Source: Arthrobacter sp. Leaf141
GTDB lineage: Bacteria; Actinomycetota; Actinomycetes; Actinomycetales; Micrococcaceae
NCBI RefSeq assembly: GCF_001424565.1
Contig: NZ_LMOL01000045.1
Location: forward strand, 16,535-80,534
Length of the DNA: 64,000 nt
Direction: 5' to 3'
Each line of letters starts with the position of its first letter. Positions within the stretch are counted from its first letter, which is position 1. Below, in pieces: positions 1 through 9,020 of the stretch. Below the pieces are notes generated by a model. That model was not told where the DNA came from. It saw nothing but the letters and a program-made list of their open reading frames with translations, and did not search any database. Both the position numbers and the translations under genes were made by a program.

Positions 1-1
1 T

Positions 2-2356
2 GCCGAACCCGGCGAGGTCTTTTTCCAGAAGAACCTGGACGATTCAGCTCCCGGCTGGTTGCCCCGGGCCGCCATCACCCACAAGGACAGGACCATTTTT
101 TATCCCTTGGTCAACGATCCGGCCACCTTGACCTGGTTCGGCCAGATCAACTCCCTGGAAGTCCACGTGCCGCAGTGGCAGGTTGATTCGCACGGCAACC
201 AGCTTCCGCCTGACCGGCTGGTCCTGGACCTCGATCCCGGCGACGGTGCCGGGCTGGAAGAGTGCCGCGAGGTGGCGCTGCTGGCCCGTGCCATCCTGCA
301 GGATGTGGGCCTGGATCCCGTGCCGGTGACCAGCGGCAGCAAGGGCATCCACCTCTACGCGGCACTGGACGGTACCCAAAGCTCGGACAGCATTTCGGCG
401 TTCGCCAAGGAACTGGCCCGGGCCCTGGAAGCCGACCACCCGGACCTGGCGGTCAGCGACATGAAAAAGACCCTGCGCCGCGGCAAGGTGCTGGTGGACT
501 GGAGCCAGAACAGCGCCGCGAAGACCACCATCGTGCCCTACTCGCTGCGCGGCCGCAGCACCCCCACCGTCGCCGCGCCCCGCACCTGGCGGGAGATCAG
601 CTCGCCCAAGCTGACGCATCTGGACTACCAGGCGGTGATGCGGCGGGTGAGCGACGGGAAGGACCCGTTTGCCGCCGTCGTTAATGCCTCAGCCGGCCAT
701 CACGAAGGCCACAACGACGGCGATCCGCGGCTTGCTGCGTACCGCGGCATGCGCGATCCCCAGGCCACGCCCGAACCGTTCAGCGGCACCGCGGGCAGCG
801 GCAACAGCTTCGTGATCCAGGAGCACCACGCGAGCAGGCTGCACTACGACTTCCGGCTGGAGCATGAGGGTGTGCTGGTGTCGTGGGCGTTGCCCAAGGG
901 TGTGCCGGAGAGCAGCGGCCGGAACAACCTCGCGGTGCAGACCGAGGACCATCCGCTGGACTATGGCACCTTCGAGGGCACCATTCCGAAAGGGCAATAT
1001 GGCGCTGGCGAGGTGACCATCTGGGACCACGGAACGTACCAGCTGGAGAAGTGGATCAACGGCAAGGAGGTGATCGCCACGTTGACCGGTGCCGACGGCG
1101 GCGGCCTGGGAGGCACCCGCAAGTTCGCGCTGATCCACACCGGCCGCGGGCGCGGCAAGGAGGCGGAGGGGCAGTGGCTCATCCACCTCATGGACGAGCA
1201 TTACAGCGGCCGACGGCGGCACGCGGCGCCGGCGGATGGCGACGACGGGGAGGATTCCGGGGCAGCCGTGGCGGGCGCCGGGTCCCGGGGCGGTGATGCT
1301 GCACCCGCCCTAACAAGCGACGTGGAGGCCGGGGGCGGGGATGCACCCACTCCGAGGGGCGCTTCGGAGACCGGCGCATTGGGGGCCAGCGACTGGGATC
1401 CCGGCGACGTCCGCCCCATGATGGCCACTGCCGGAAAGCCGTCCGATCTGGCGGGCAGCGATTGGCAGCTGGAACTCAAGTGGGACGGGGTCCGGGCAGT
1501 CATCGTGGCGGACGACAAAACAGTCAGCATCCTTAGCCGCAACGGCAACGACGTCAGCCGGACCTACCCCGAGTTCACGGACCGAAGCACCTGGCCGGCA
1601 CGGCCCTTTGTGGCCGATGGGGAAATTGTGGCCATGGGGCCAGCGGGACGCCCCGACTTCGGCCTGTTGCAGGGGCGGATGAAACTCACCCGCGCCGCCA
1701 ATGTGGCCCACGCCAGGGCCAGCATCCCCGTCCGCCTGGTACTTTTTGACCTGCTCCAGGACGCCGGAACGGATCTGCGCGGACTCCCGCTGCGGCAGCG
1801 GCGGCAGCGGCTGGAGAATTTTTTTGTGCCGTCCGACGCGCCCGTTGACCTTTCCGACGTGCTGGCCAACCCGGTGGCCGACCTCCTGGCGAGCGCCCGT
1901 GAGCTGGGACTTGAGGGCATCATGGCCAAGCGGACCGACAGCCGCTATGTGAGCGGCCAGCGGACCCGCACCTGGATCAAGCTGAAGCTGGAGCAGACCC
2001 AGGAAGTGGTGGTGGGCGGCTGGCGGCCCGGCAAAGGCGGCCGGCAGGAGAGCGTCGGTTCCCTGCTGGTGGGCATCCCGGACGGCGACAAACTGGCGTA
2101 TGTGGGCCGGGTGGGCAGCGGCTTCAGCACCCGCGAACTCACCGAACTGCGGCAAACAGTGGAACGACTGGGCAGGAAGACCTCGCCATTCCACGAGGTT
2201 CCCCGAATGGATGCGGCGGATGCCCACTGGGTGGCGCCGGAGCTGGTGGGCGAGGTGACGTTCAGCGAGTGGACCGGTCCGGGCCGGCTCCGGCATCCGG
2301 TGTGGCGCGGCTGGCGGCTGGACAAAGACCCCGCGGAGGTTGTCCGGGAGCACTAG
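2..2356 (+). CDS. ligD: ATP-dependent DNA ligase LigD, 5'-truncated by the window edge
   Basis: LigD repairs double-strand breaks with Ku by end-processing, gap filling and sealing. The reading frame is open from base 2, so the start lies upstream. By comparison with mycobacterial LigD roughly 60-70 N-terminal residues are missing. Domain order is polymerase, 3'-phosphoesterase, ligase. The polymerase part shows the DLDPG metal-binding motif and SGSKGIHLY. The phosphoesterase part (near bases 820-1200) shows HASRLHYDFRLE and LPKG. An Ala/Gly/Asp-rich linker of about 70 residues follows. The ligase has the nucleotidyl-transfer motif KWDGVRA, with its adenylated Lys codon at 1478-1480, then SRNGNDVS, DGEIV, EGIMAKR and WIKLK. 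No ku gene is in the window. The family call is firm; only the true start is unseen. Confidence 0.95.
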   Translation, partial: AEPGEVFFQKNLDDSAPGWLPRAAITHKDRTIFYPLVNDPATLTWFGQINSLEVHVPQWQVDSHGNQLPPDRLVLDLDPGDGAGLEECREVALLARAILQDVGLDPVPVTSGSKGIHLYAALDGTQSSDSISAFAKELARALEADHPDLAVSDMKKTLRRGKVLVDWSQNSAAKTTIVPYSLRGRSTPTVAAPRTWREISSPKLTHLDYQAVMRRVSDGKDPFAAVVNASAGHHEGHNDGDPRLAAYRGMRDPQATPEPFSGTAGSGNSFVIQEHHASRLHYDFRLEHEGVLVSWALPKGVPESSGRNNLAVQTEDHPLDYGTFEGTIPKGQYGAGEVTIWDHGTYQLEKWINGKEVIATLTGADGGGLGGTRKFALIHTGRGRGKEAEGQWLIHLMDEHYSGRRRHAAPADGDDGEDSGAAVAGAGSRGGDAAPALTSDVEAGGGDAPTPRGASETGALGASDWDPGDVRPMMATAGKPSDLAGSDWQLELKWDGVRAVIVADDKTVSILSRNGNDVSRTYPEFTDRSTWPARPFVADGEIVAMGPAGRPDFGLLQGRMKLTRAANVAHARASIPVRLVLFDLLQDAGTDLRGLPLRQRRQRLENFFVPSDAPVDLSDVLANPVADLLASARELGLEGIMAKRTDSRYVSGQRTRTWIKLKLEQTQEVVVGGWRPGKGGRQESVGSLLVGIPDGDKLAYVGRVGSGFSTRELTELRQTVERLGRKTSPFHEVPRMDAADAHWVAPELVGEVTFSEWTGPGRLRHPVWRGWRLDKDPAEVVREH

Positions 2357-2440
2357 CGTTCCGGGCGGTGCGGGTGCCCCGGGCTGTGCGGGCGGTGCGG
2401 GTGGTGCGGATGTTCCGGGGACCAAGTGTTCCCGGAACCA

Positions 2441-2495
2441 GGCGCAGGAACGGCCCGAAACTCCCTGATTCGGGGGGCCGGGCCGTTCCTGCGCC
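2441..2495. terminator. Bidirectional hairpin between convergent genes
   Basis: A perfect 17-bp inverted repeat (arms 2441-2457 and 2479-2495, GGCGCAGGAACGGCCCG and its complement) with a 21-nt loop lies between the ends of ligD and the converging small gene. There is no clear T tract on either side. The position argues for a shared transcription end. Confidence 0.7.
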
Positions 2496-2540
2496 GTAAA
2501 GTCCGCTTCTGCCAGGTCCAGCGCTGCGAAGCAGTTCGGG

Positions 2541-2798
2541 CTAGGAGGAGTGCGGCATCTGCGGCCGGCTGGTCCGGTGGACCGCGGTAACGGCCGCTTC
2601 GTGGCCCATCCGGCCGTGGCCTGAGCCGCGGTCCTTCGGGTGCCGCTTCTTGCCGTTGCCGTCCGGCCAGGCATTCTGGCCGGGCATCCCTGCCGTGCCC
2701 GTGGCGGCCGGACCCGGCGCCGCCGGGGCGTCCATGGCGGCCGTGAGGTGGTCGGCCACCTCCGGGGCAAGATGCTGGGTGCGATTTTCGTCAGCCAT
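2541..2798 (-). CDS. Small hydrophilic hypothetical protein (85 aa)
   Basis: I do not recognise a family. The start chosen is the ATG at 2798, preceded by an AAGGAAG-type ribosome site. A longer in-frame extension upstream has no such site and poor protein-like composition. The product is charged and Gly/His/Pro-rich (GNGKKRHPKDRGSGHGRMGHE), with no membrane segment or signal peptide, so it looks cytoplasmic and partly disordered. It converges on ligD and shares its terminator hairpin. Its role is unknown. Confidence 0.55.
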   Translation of the reverse strand: MADENRTQHLAPEVADHLTAAMDAPAAPGPAATGTAGMPGQNAWPDGNGKKRHPKDRGSGHGRMGHEAAVTAVHRTSRPQMPHSS

Positions 2799-3378
2799 TG
2801 TTTCTTCCTTTCCGCAGTGAAATGAAGGATTCAGCCCGAAGGCCAAGGGGGCCGCCGGGAATGCCAGCGGAAATCGAGGTCGCAGCGGTTCGCCGCCTGC
2901 TGCGATGGCTTGTCCTGCGGTGGCGCAGGCCGGTCCCGGCCAATCTTTGCGCGTCCGCCGACTGTCTCTACAAAATTCCCATGGGTCCACCTTAGGCAAG
3001 CATCCAGTGCCTGTGAACCCCCGATTTCAGCAACCCCCGCACGCCGCCCCTATCGGACCACCTGGGCCCGCCCCACAGCGCCGAATACCCTGGTGACGGC
3101 TCTCACTTTTTGGGTCCGAAGGCACCCAAAAATCGGCCCGCAAGGACCGTTGTTCAAAAAGATTCGGCACTGGCGGCGGCAGCGGCGGCCGATCCCAGTG
3201 GATATATGGGAAAAACCGGGAAAAGAAGTTCCGTAATACGCCCCAAAACCAGGCGCAAAACCATAGACCCTACGGCACAAACGCCGCCAATGCCAGAGAA
3301 TTCCAGTAAAATTTAAGGTCTGCCCGGAGCGGGGCAGCTACAAGTCGCAAGCAAATGACCTCCACGGGAGCTACCCAA
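2799..3378. other. 580-bp intergenic region, divergent promoters presumed
   Basis: This stretch separates the small minus-strand gene from the plus-strand MFS transporter. It is less GC-rich than its surroundings near 3110-3350. The short open frames lack ribosome sites and family signals. I see no RNA gene or strong hairpin. It should hold the promoters of both flanking genes. Confidence 0.4.
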
Positions 3379-4965
3379 ATGCCCAAAGACCGAAGCATGA
3401 CCGACTCTTCAGCAGGCGCCCAAAACGCCCGCGGAACCGACCCGACAGCCGCCAAGGCTCTCAAGAAGCCCAAGCTGCTGCCACGCCGCAGGCTGAAGGA
3501 ATCCGACGTCAACGTCGTCAACCAGCCCATGCTGAAAAAAGCCATGGGCGGCACCATCGTGGGTAACACCATGGAGTGGTATGACGTAGGCGTGTTCGGC
3601 TACCTCATCACCACCATGGGACCCACGTTCCTGCCGGAATCCGACCCGGCCACCCAGAACCTTTTCCTCCTGGGCACCTTCGCCGCCACCTTCATCGCAC
3701 GCCCCCTCGGCGGTGTGATCTTCGGCTGGCTGGGCGATAAGGTGGGCCGCCAGAAGACCCTGGCCACCACGCTGATGATCATGGCAGCCAGCACCTTCGC
3801 CGTGGGCCTGCTTCCCGGCTACGCACAGGTGGGCCTGTGGGCCGCCGTGCTGCTGGTCATCCTCAAGGTGGTGCAGGGCTTTTCCACCGGTGGCGAGTAC
3901 GCCGGCGCAACCACCTTCGTCAGCGAATACGCAGCAGACAAGCGCCGCGGCTTCTTTGCCAGCTTCCTGGATTTGGGCAGCTACCTGGGCTTTGCCATGG
4001 GTGCCGCCCTGGTCTCGGTCCTGCAGCTCACCCTGGGCCAGGACGCCATGGAGGACTGGGGATGGCGGATTCCGTTCCTGGCCGCCGGGCCGCTGGGCCT
4101 GATCGCCATCTACTTCCGCAGCAAGATCGAGGAATCCCCGCAATTCCAGGCCACCCTGGATGCCCGGGAAGAAGCCGCCAAGGATGCCACCAACAACGAT
4201 CCCGTCGCCGCCAACGGCCCGCTGGCCACGGTCAAGGCCAACTGGCGCCCCATCCTGGTAGCCATGGTTGTGGTGGCCGCCGCCAATACCGCCGGCTACG
4301 CCCTCACGTCCTACATGCCCACCTACCTCTCCTCGGAGAAGGGCTACGACGAGATGCACGGCACCGCGCTGACCATCCCGGTCCTTGTGATCATGGCCCT
4401 GTGCATCCCGCTGACAGGCCGCCTGTCGGATAAAGTGGGCCGCCGCCCAATCCTCTGGGTAGGCGCTGTAAGCACCATCGTCCTGGCCGTCCCGGCGTTC
4501 ATGATGATCGGAATCGGTGAGGTGTGGTCAACCCTGGTGGGCCTGGCCCTGATTGCCTTCCCGGTCACCTTCTATGTTGCCAACCTGGCGTCCTCGCTGC
4601 CCGCGCAGTTCCCCACCTCGAGCCGCTACAGCTCGATGGGAATCGCCTATAACTTTGCGGTGGCAATCTTCGGCGGCACCACCCCGTTCATCGTGGCTGC
4701 CCTCATCAAGGCCACGGGCAACGACATGATGCCGGCGTATTACCTGATGCTGACGTCCGCAGCCGGCGCGATCGGCATCTACTTCCTCAAGGAGTCGGCC
4801 AACAAGCCCCTCCCCGGATCCATGCCCAGTGTGGACACTCAGGAGGAGGCCGCCGAACTGGTGGCAACCCAGGACGAAAACCCCAACTTCGTGGTGGCTG
4901 ACCTGCCGTTCGACGACGTTGCTCCCCTGGACAGCAGCTCTGCCGGTAAGGCGTCAACCTCGTAG
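3379..4965 (+). CDS. MFS transporter, metabolite:H+ symporter (MHS/ProP-like)
   Basis: This is a 12-helix inner-membrane symporter of the MHS family, whose members import compatible solutes or organic acids such as proline/betaine, citrate or alpha-ketoglutarate with protons. Family marks are GNTMEWYDVGVFGYL in helix 1, GDKVGRQKTL in the helix 2-3 loop, GFSTGGEYAGATTFVSEYA in helix 4-5 and DKVGRRPIL in the middle repeat. The ATG at 3379 has GGGAG eight bases upstream and is preferred to the in-frame ATG at 3355. The 528-residue length, with a charged N-terminal tail (~45 aa) and an acidic C-terminal tail, suits ProP-like proteins. The substrate cannot be read from sequence. Confidence 0.85.
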   Translation: MPKDRSMTDSSAGAQNARGTDPTAAKALKKPKLLPRRRLKESDVNVVNQPMLKKAMGGTIVGNTMEWYDVGVFGYLITTMGPTFLPESDPATQNLFLLGTFAATFIARPLGGVIFGWLGDKVGRQKTLATTLMIMAASTFAVGLLPGYAQVGLWAAVLLVILKVVQGFSTGGEYAGATTFVSEYAADKRRGFFASFLDLGSYLGFAMGAALVSVLQLTLGQDAMEDWGWRIPFLAAGPLGLIAIYFRSKIEESPQFQATLDAREEAAKDATNNDPVAANGPLATVKANWRPILVAMVVVAAANTAGYALTSYMPTYLSSEKGYDEMHGTALTIPVLVIMALCIPLTGRLSDKVGRRPILWVGAVSTIVLAVPAFMMIGIGEVWSTLVGLALIAFPVTFYVANLASSLPAQFPTSSRYSSMGIAYNFAVAIFGGTTPFIVAALIKATGNDMMPAYYLMLTSAAGAIGIYFLKESANKPLPGSMPSVDTQEEAAELVATQDENPNFVVADLPFDDVAPLDSSSAGKASTS

Positions 4966-4973
4966 GCACCACC

Positions 4974-5074
4974 GCGCGGCAGCCGTTTCCCGGCTGCCGC
5001 GCAGGGCACTTGCAGCAGCCCACGCTCACAGGGCCCGTCCCGCGCTCTTCCCAGGAAGCCGCGGGGCGGGCCCT
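4974..5074 (+). terminator. Two hairpins after the MFS gene
   Basis: A perfect 12-bp stem (4974-4985 with 4991-5002, loop TTTCC) begins nine bases after the stop codon. A second 15-bp stem with one G-U pair follows (5030-5044 with 5060-5074). Neither has a U tract. The first hairpin is the likelier terminator. Confidence 0.6.
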
Positions 5075-5224
5075 TGCCGTGCCACCCGCCGGACTTCCAG
5101 CCACAAGGCCCGGCCGGGCAAGCCTTCCATGACGGTGCAGGGCCCGCCGGAAATGACTCCGGGCCGGGGCCGGTGATAGTTTCCGAAGGGCCAAGAGGCC
5201 AGCGGCTGACAGGAATGGTTGGGC

Positions 5225-6313
5225 ATGAACCGAGTGGTGGAGCAGGTGCGCGCGCTGCACCGCCTGGAACCCGCTGACAACGACAGCGCCGCCGCTGTCC
5301 GCGTTGCCGTCAGCGTCGCACTGCCGTCCCTGCTCCTGCTGGCCGCGGGCCGGACGGACCTCATCATCTACGCGGTGTTCGGTGGCCTCACCGCTATGTA
5401 CGGCAGGTCCTCACCCCATCTCCTGCGCCTCCGGCACCAGGGCCGGGCTGCCGGCATGCTCCTGGGCGGGGTGGCTGTGGGCGTTGTCCTGTCCGCAAAC
5501 CACCTGCAATCCTGGTGGCTCGTGGGGGTGGAAGCCACACTGGCTGGCGCGGGATCGGTCTACGCCGACCGGATGCGGCTCAAACCGGCGGGACCCTTCT
5601 TTGGAATCCTGGCCCTCGGGGCCTGCGCCTCGGTCCCCGCCTCGGTCCCCTGGTTCGTGGCGCTGCTGATCGCCTCGGGATCGGCGGCCCTTTCCCTTGC
5701 CGTGGGCCAGGCCGGCCGGCTGGCCCCGGCAGGCCGCCGTCGGACGTCTCCGGAACCTTCCGCGGCGGGCCGGACCGGACGCCGCGAACTCCTGATCCAC
5801 GCCGCCCGCTACGTGCTGGCGGTGGGCGCCGCAGGTTCCGTGGGGGTCATCAGCGGCAGCGGCCATCCGCACTGGGCCATGGCGGCTGCCGCCGTGCCGC
5901 TGGCCGGCGCCGACCTGCCCAGCAGCGTCCGCCGCGGCATCCACCGGATCGTGGGAACGTTTGTGGGCCTTGCCGTCACCGCAGCCGTGATCCTTCCCGG
6001 CCCGTGGTCGGTTGCAGCGCTGGTTCCGGGAAACGAGGCGGTGCTGCTGGCCCTGCTGGTGATCGTGTTCCAGTTTGCGACCGAGCTGTTCATGACCCGC
6101 CACTACGGGCTGGCGATGGTCTGGTTCACCCCGGTGATCCTGTTGATGACGCAGCTCGCCGCCCCCGCGGATCCCACCGTGCTGATCGCGGAACGGGCGG
6201 TGGAAACCCTGGTGGGGGCGCTGGTGGGGATCGCGGTGGTGGTGGCGGTCCGGCGGCCGGGGACCCGCTCCCCCGCCGCGCTACTGGGCCTTGCGCGCCG
6301 GGCCCGCCATTAG
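5225..6313 (+). CDS. FUSC family integral membrane protein
   Basis: A 362-residue protein with about ten hydrophobic segments in two blocks (roughly residues 25-160 and 190-340), the architecture of the FUSC/aromatic-acid-exporter (YccS/ArAE-like) superfamily. Examples are SGSGHPHWAMAAAAVPLAGADL and RGIHRIVGTFVGL, the latter matching the family's conserved R-x-x-GT turn. Such proteins are thought to export aromatic acids or organic anions; no substrate is implied here. The ATG at 5225 was chosen because AGGA lies ten bases upstream; an in-frame TTG at 5219 is possible. The 3' end overlaps the convergent SDR gene by 33 bases. Confidence 0.75.
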   Translation: MNRVVEQVRALHRLEPADNDSAAAVRVAVSVALPSLLLLAAGRTDLIIYAVFGGLTAMYGRSSPHLLRLRHQGRAAGMLLGGVAVGVVLSANHLQSWWLVGVEATLAGAGSVYADRMRLKPAGPFFGILALGACASVPASVPWFVALLIASGSAALSLAVGQAGRLAPAGRRRTSPEPSAAGRTGRRELLIHAARYVLAVGAAGSVGVISGSGHPHWAMAAAAVPLAGADLPSSVRRGIHRIVGTFVGLAVTAAVILPGPWSVAALVPGNEAVLLALLVIVFQFATELFMTRHYGLAMVWFTPVILLMTQLAAPADPTVLIAERAVETLVGALVGIAVVVAVRRPGTRSPAALLGLARRARH

Positions 6314-7054
6314 CCTGGCCGGCGCCAATTTGGCCAGCACGGCCACCGCTTTGTACCGCTTTGACGGGACGCATACGGCCCGGCCCCGATGGTTGGCCGC
6401 CAGCCCTTCCCGGACCACCCTTTCCGCGTCCAGCCACGCCCAGGCCGGAGCCATCGGCTGGTCCATTCCCAGCCGCTGATGGAATTCGGTGTGGGTCAGG
6501 CCGGGGCACACCGCCGTAACTTTGATGCCCCGGGCACGGTAAGCGAAGTTGGCCCACCGGCTAAAGCTGAGCAGCCACGCCTTGGCCGCCGAGTAGGTCC
6601 CGCGCGGCAGGAACGCGGCGATGCTGGCCACGTTGATGATCCGGCCGCCGCCACGGGCCAGCATGCCCTGCACAGCGGCGTGGGTCAGCACCATCGCCGT
6701 TTCAGCGTGGAGTTTCAGGTTCCGCTGCTCCTCGCCGATGACGTTGTCCTCGAAGTCATGCAGCAGCCCGGTCCCGGCGTTGTTCACCAGGATGCCTACC
6801 GGCCGGTCCGGGAGCGACAGGCGTTCGACGACGGCGGCCACCCCGGCGTCGTCCGCCAGGTCTGCGGGGAGTACTTCAGTGGTGGTCCCGTACTGCTGGG
6901 CCAGGGCGCCCGCGACCTCTTCCAGCCGGGCACGGTTCCGCGCCACGAGCACCAGGTTGCAGCCCTGCGCTGCGAGCTGACGGGCGAACTCCGCGCCCAG
7001 GCCCGAACTGGCGCCGGTGATAAGGGCAGTGGTTCCGCGTGCTGGTTGGCTCAT
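6281..7054 (-). CDS. SDR family NAD(P)-dependent oxidoreductase
   Basis: A classical 257-residue short-chain dehydrogenase. The Rossmann glycine motif TGASSGLG is near residue 14, NNAG near residue 90, a catalytic Ser in NVASIAAFL and the YSAAK Tyr-Lys pair near residue 155. The C-terminus (CVPSKRYKAVAVLAKLAPARLM) resembles the DltE/YqjQ-like group that acts on acyl or other lipophilic substrates, but the substrate cannot be assigned. It lies downstream of and in the same direction as the siderophore operon, separated by 136 bases containing an inverted repeat, so cotranscription is uncertain. It overlaps the FUSC gene tail-to-tail by 33 bases. Confidence 0.85.
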   Translation of the reverse strand: MSQPARGTTALITGASSGLGAEFARQLAAQGCNLVLVARNRARLEEVAGALAQQYGTTTEVLPADLADDAGVAAVVERLSLPDRPVGILVNNAGTGLLHDFEDNVIGEEQRNLKLHAETAMVLTHAAVQGMLARGGGRIINVASIAAFLPRGTYSAAKAWLLSFSRWANFAYRARGIKVTAVCPGLTHTEFHQRLGMDQPMAPAWAWLDAERVVREGLAANHRGRAVCVPSKRYKAVAVLAKLAPARLMAGPARKAQ

Positions 7055-7072
7055 CCGGCCAGCCTAGTCCGG

Positions 7073-7165
7073 CGGATTCTGCACGATCATTCCCGCGGGC
7101 CCCGTGGCCGGCCCCGGAAAGACGGGCCAGCAGGCGGGCCGAGCCGGTTGATGGTGCAGAATCCG
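7073..7165. repeat. Inverted pair of a 17-bp motif
   Basis: CGGATTCTGCACSATCA occurs at 7073-7089 and, reverse-complemented, at 7149-7165, matching at 16 of 17 positions and separated by 59 bases. It sits between the siderophore synthetase gene end and the SDR start. It could be a regulator site pair or a long-range hairpin. Confidence 0.5.
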
Positions 7166-7190
7166 ACGGCGGGCGCGGAGACAGGCCCGG

Positions 7191-9020
7191 CTAGGCGAAC
7201 CGGGCCAGCGGGTTGGCCAGGCGGCCCGCCATCTGCAGCCCGCCGGAGGGATCCGTCAGGTCCAGCATCTGCTGGTTGTTCCGCAGCTGTAGCCGGTTCA
7301 GGCAGGACAGCTCGAAGTCGGCGGCGAACAGGTCATGCCGGGCAAACTGGTCCGCCAGTTCGGGGTGCTCCGCCTGGTAGCCGGCGATCGCCCGGGCCGC
7401 GATGGCCCAGAAGTCCTCCTGGCGCAGCGTCCCGTCCTCATCCAGGAGGGCCGAAAGGAACCGGAAGATGCAGTCGAAGATGTCGGTGAAGATGGCCAGC
7501 ACCTTCTCACTGTCCGGGATGGCGACCTGGATCCGGGAAACCTCCGCAGGCAGCTCGAGCCGGGTCCCCATCACCACAATCTCCTCGGCGATGTCCTTCA
7601 TCACGGCCCGCACCGGGACCCCGTCCTGCAGCACCAGGATCACGTTCTCGCCGTGCGGCATAAACGCCAGCTCGTACCGGTAGAGGCAGTGGACCAGCGG
7701 CACCAGGTACGCCTCGAAGTAGCGGCTCACCCACTCGGCAGCGGCCAGCCCGGACCGTTCGATCAGGGCGGAAACCATGGGCCTGCCATCGGCGTCGACG
7801 TGCAGGAGCGAGGCCATGGTGGCCAACTGCTGCCCGTCCGCCAGCAGCGGCAGCGGACTTTCCCGCCACAGCGCGGAGAGCATCTTCCGGTATGCCGAGC
7901 CAGGGTCGGAGCCGGCCTCGTAGTAGCCGTTGTGGTAACCGATGGCTGCGACCTCGCCGATCATCGTGAAGCCGCGCTGCTGCAGGGCACCGTCCGCTTC
8001 AATCAGTCCACGCAGCCAGTCGTTGATGGCCGGGGTGGCCTTCATGTACTGGGGGGAGAGACCGCGCATAAAGCCCATGTTCAGGACGGACATGGCCGTC
8101 TTGACGTAGGACTTCGCCGGCTGGTCGGTGTTGAAGAACGTCCGGATGGACTGCTGCGCCTGGTACTTCTCGGTGCCGGTGCCCAGGTAGACGATCCGTT
8201 GCCTGGCGATTTCCGCCGCAAACGTGACGGTCAGCTTGTTCTCCCACTGCCAGGGGTGCACCGGCAGGAAGAAGTACAGGTCGGGGTCCAGGCCCTGGAG
8301 CCGGAGTTCCGCGTTGAAGTCCCCCACCAGGCCGCCCAGTTCAGCATCCAGGTGGGCTCGGTAGTCCAGGCCCTGGCTGGCCGTGAAGACAGCGTGGCTG
8401 CGCGCGGCCGCGACCCACACCAGCTGGACCGGGGCGCCGGTTTCCGGTGCGAACGCCAGGTAGTCCCCGATCCCGAAGCCCAGCCGGCCGTTGTTCGCCA
8501 CAAAACAGGGGTGCCCCTCGGTCATGCTGCGTTCAATGGCCTGGAAGTCCGCGGCAGCATCCAGCCCGCCGGTCACACCTGCTGCGAGTTCGGCGGCGGC
8601 CGGTTGCCCGGCCCACTGCTTGTACGCGTGGCTGGCCAGCGTGCTGCTGACTTCCTCGAGGTACACGGGCAGCATGGCGGTGTTGATCCCCAGCGTGCCG
8701 TGGAACGCGGTGATGAAGTCCAGGACGTCCAGCGGCGCTTCCCTGCCGTCCCGGAAGCCGCGGATGGAGCCCGGATCGATGGACCAGTGGTCCAGTTCCA
8801 GCAGCCGGGCGGTGAAGCGGTATTCGGAGCTGCCGTCGTCGCTCACCACCCGGTAGCCGCCGTCGAGGGGTTCCGGCGAGAGGATGCGTTCGTGGGAGAA
8901 CTCGGCGAGCGCCTTCCGGAGCAGGTGCCGGTTGGCGATGTCCCAGCGGTCGGCGGCCAGGTGCGGGGCTTCGGCGGCCCGGTATCCGGCGGTGGGTGCA
9001 GGATCGAGGTGGATGGTCAC
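7191..9020 (-). CDS. desD: NRPS-independent siderophore synthetase, IucA/IucC family (DesD-like)
   Basis: This ATP-dependent cytosolic enzyme condenses N-hydroxy-N-succinyl/acetyl-cadaverine units into a hydroxamate siderophore of the desferrioxamine/bisucaberin type. The 609-residue length is standard. NIS motifs visible are GHPCFVANNGRLGFG (near residues 170-185), QQSIRTFF, VKTAMSVLNMGFMRG and MPHGENVILVL, with a C-terminal FhuF-like reductase/thumb region. It begins with GTG at 9020 overlapping the preceding stop as GTGA, so it is translated by coupling. It is the only IucA/IucC-type synthetase here, which favours a DesD (type C) role over a citrate-based siderophore such as arthrobactin, which should need two synthetases. 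Confidence 0.9.
   Translation of the reverse strand: MTIHLDPAPTAGYRAAEAPHLAADRWDIANRHLLRKALAEFSHERILSPEPLDGGYRVVSDDGSSEYRFTARLLELDHWSIDPGSIRGFRDGREAPLDVLDFITAFHGTLGINTAMLPVYLEEVSSTLASHAYKQWAGQPAAAELAAGVTGGLDAAADFQAIERSMTEGHPCFVANNGRLGFGIGDYLAFAPETGAPVQLVWVAAARSHAVFTASQGLDYRAHLDAELGGLVGDFNAELRLQGLDPDLYFFLPVHPWQWENKLTVTFAAEIARQRIVYLGTGTEKYQAQQSIRTFFNTDQPAKSYVKTAMSVLNMGFMRGLSPQYMKATPAINDWLRGLIEADGALQQRGFTMIGEVAAIGYHNGYYEAGSDPGSAYRKMLSALWRESPLPLLADGQQLATMASLLHVDADGRPMVSALIERSGLAAAEWVSRYFEAYLVPLVHCLYRYELAFMPHGENVILVLQDGVPVRAVMKDIAEEIVVMGTRLELPAEVSRIQVAIPDSEKVLAIFTDIFDCIFRFLSALLDEDGTLRQEDFWAIAARAIAGYQAEHPELADQFARHDLFAADFELSCLNRLQLRNNQQMLDLTDPSGGLQMAGRLANPLARFA

Noticed and set aside
1310..2770. Long minus-strand open frame over the ligD 3' half
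   Set aside because: It is a shadow of the strongly supported LigD reading frame; composition is Arg/Pro-rich and no family motif or ribosome site is visible.
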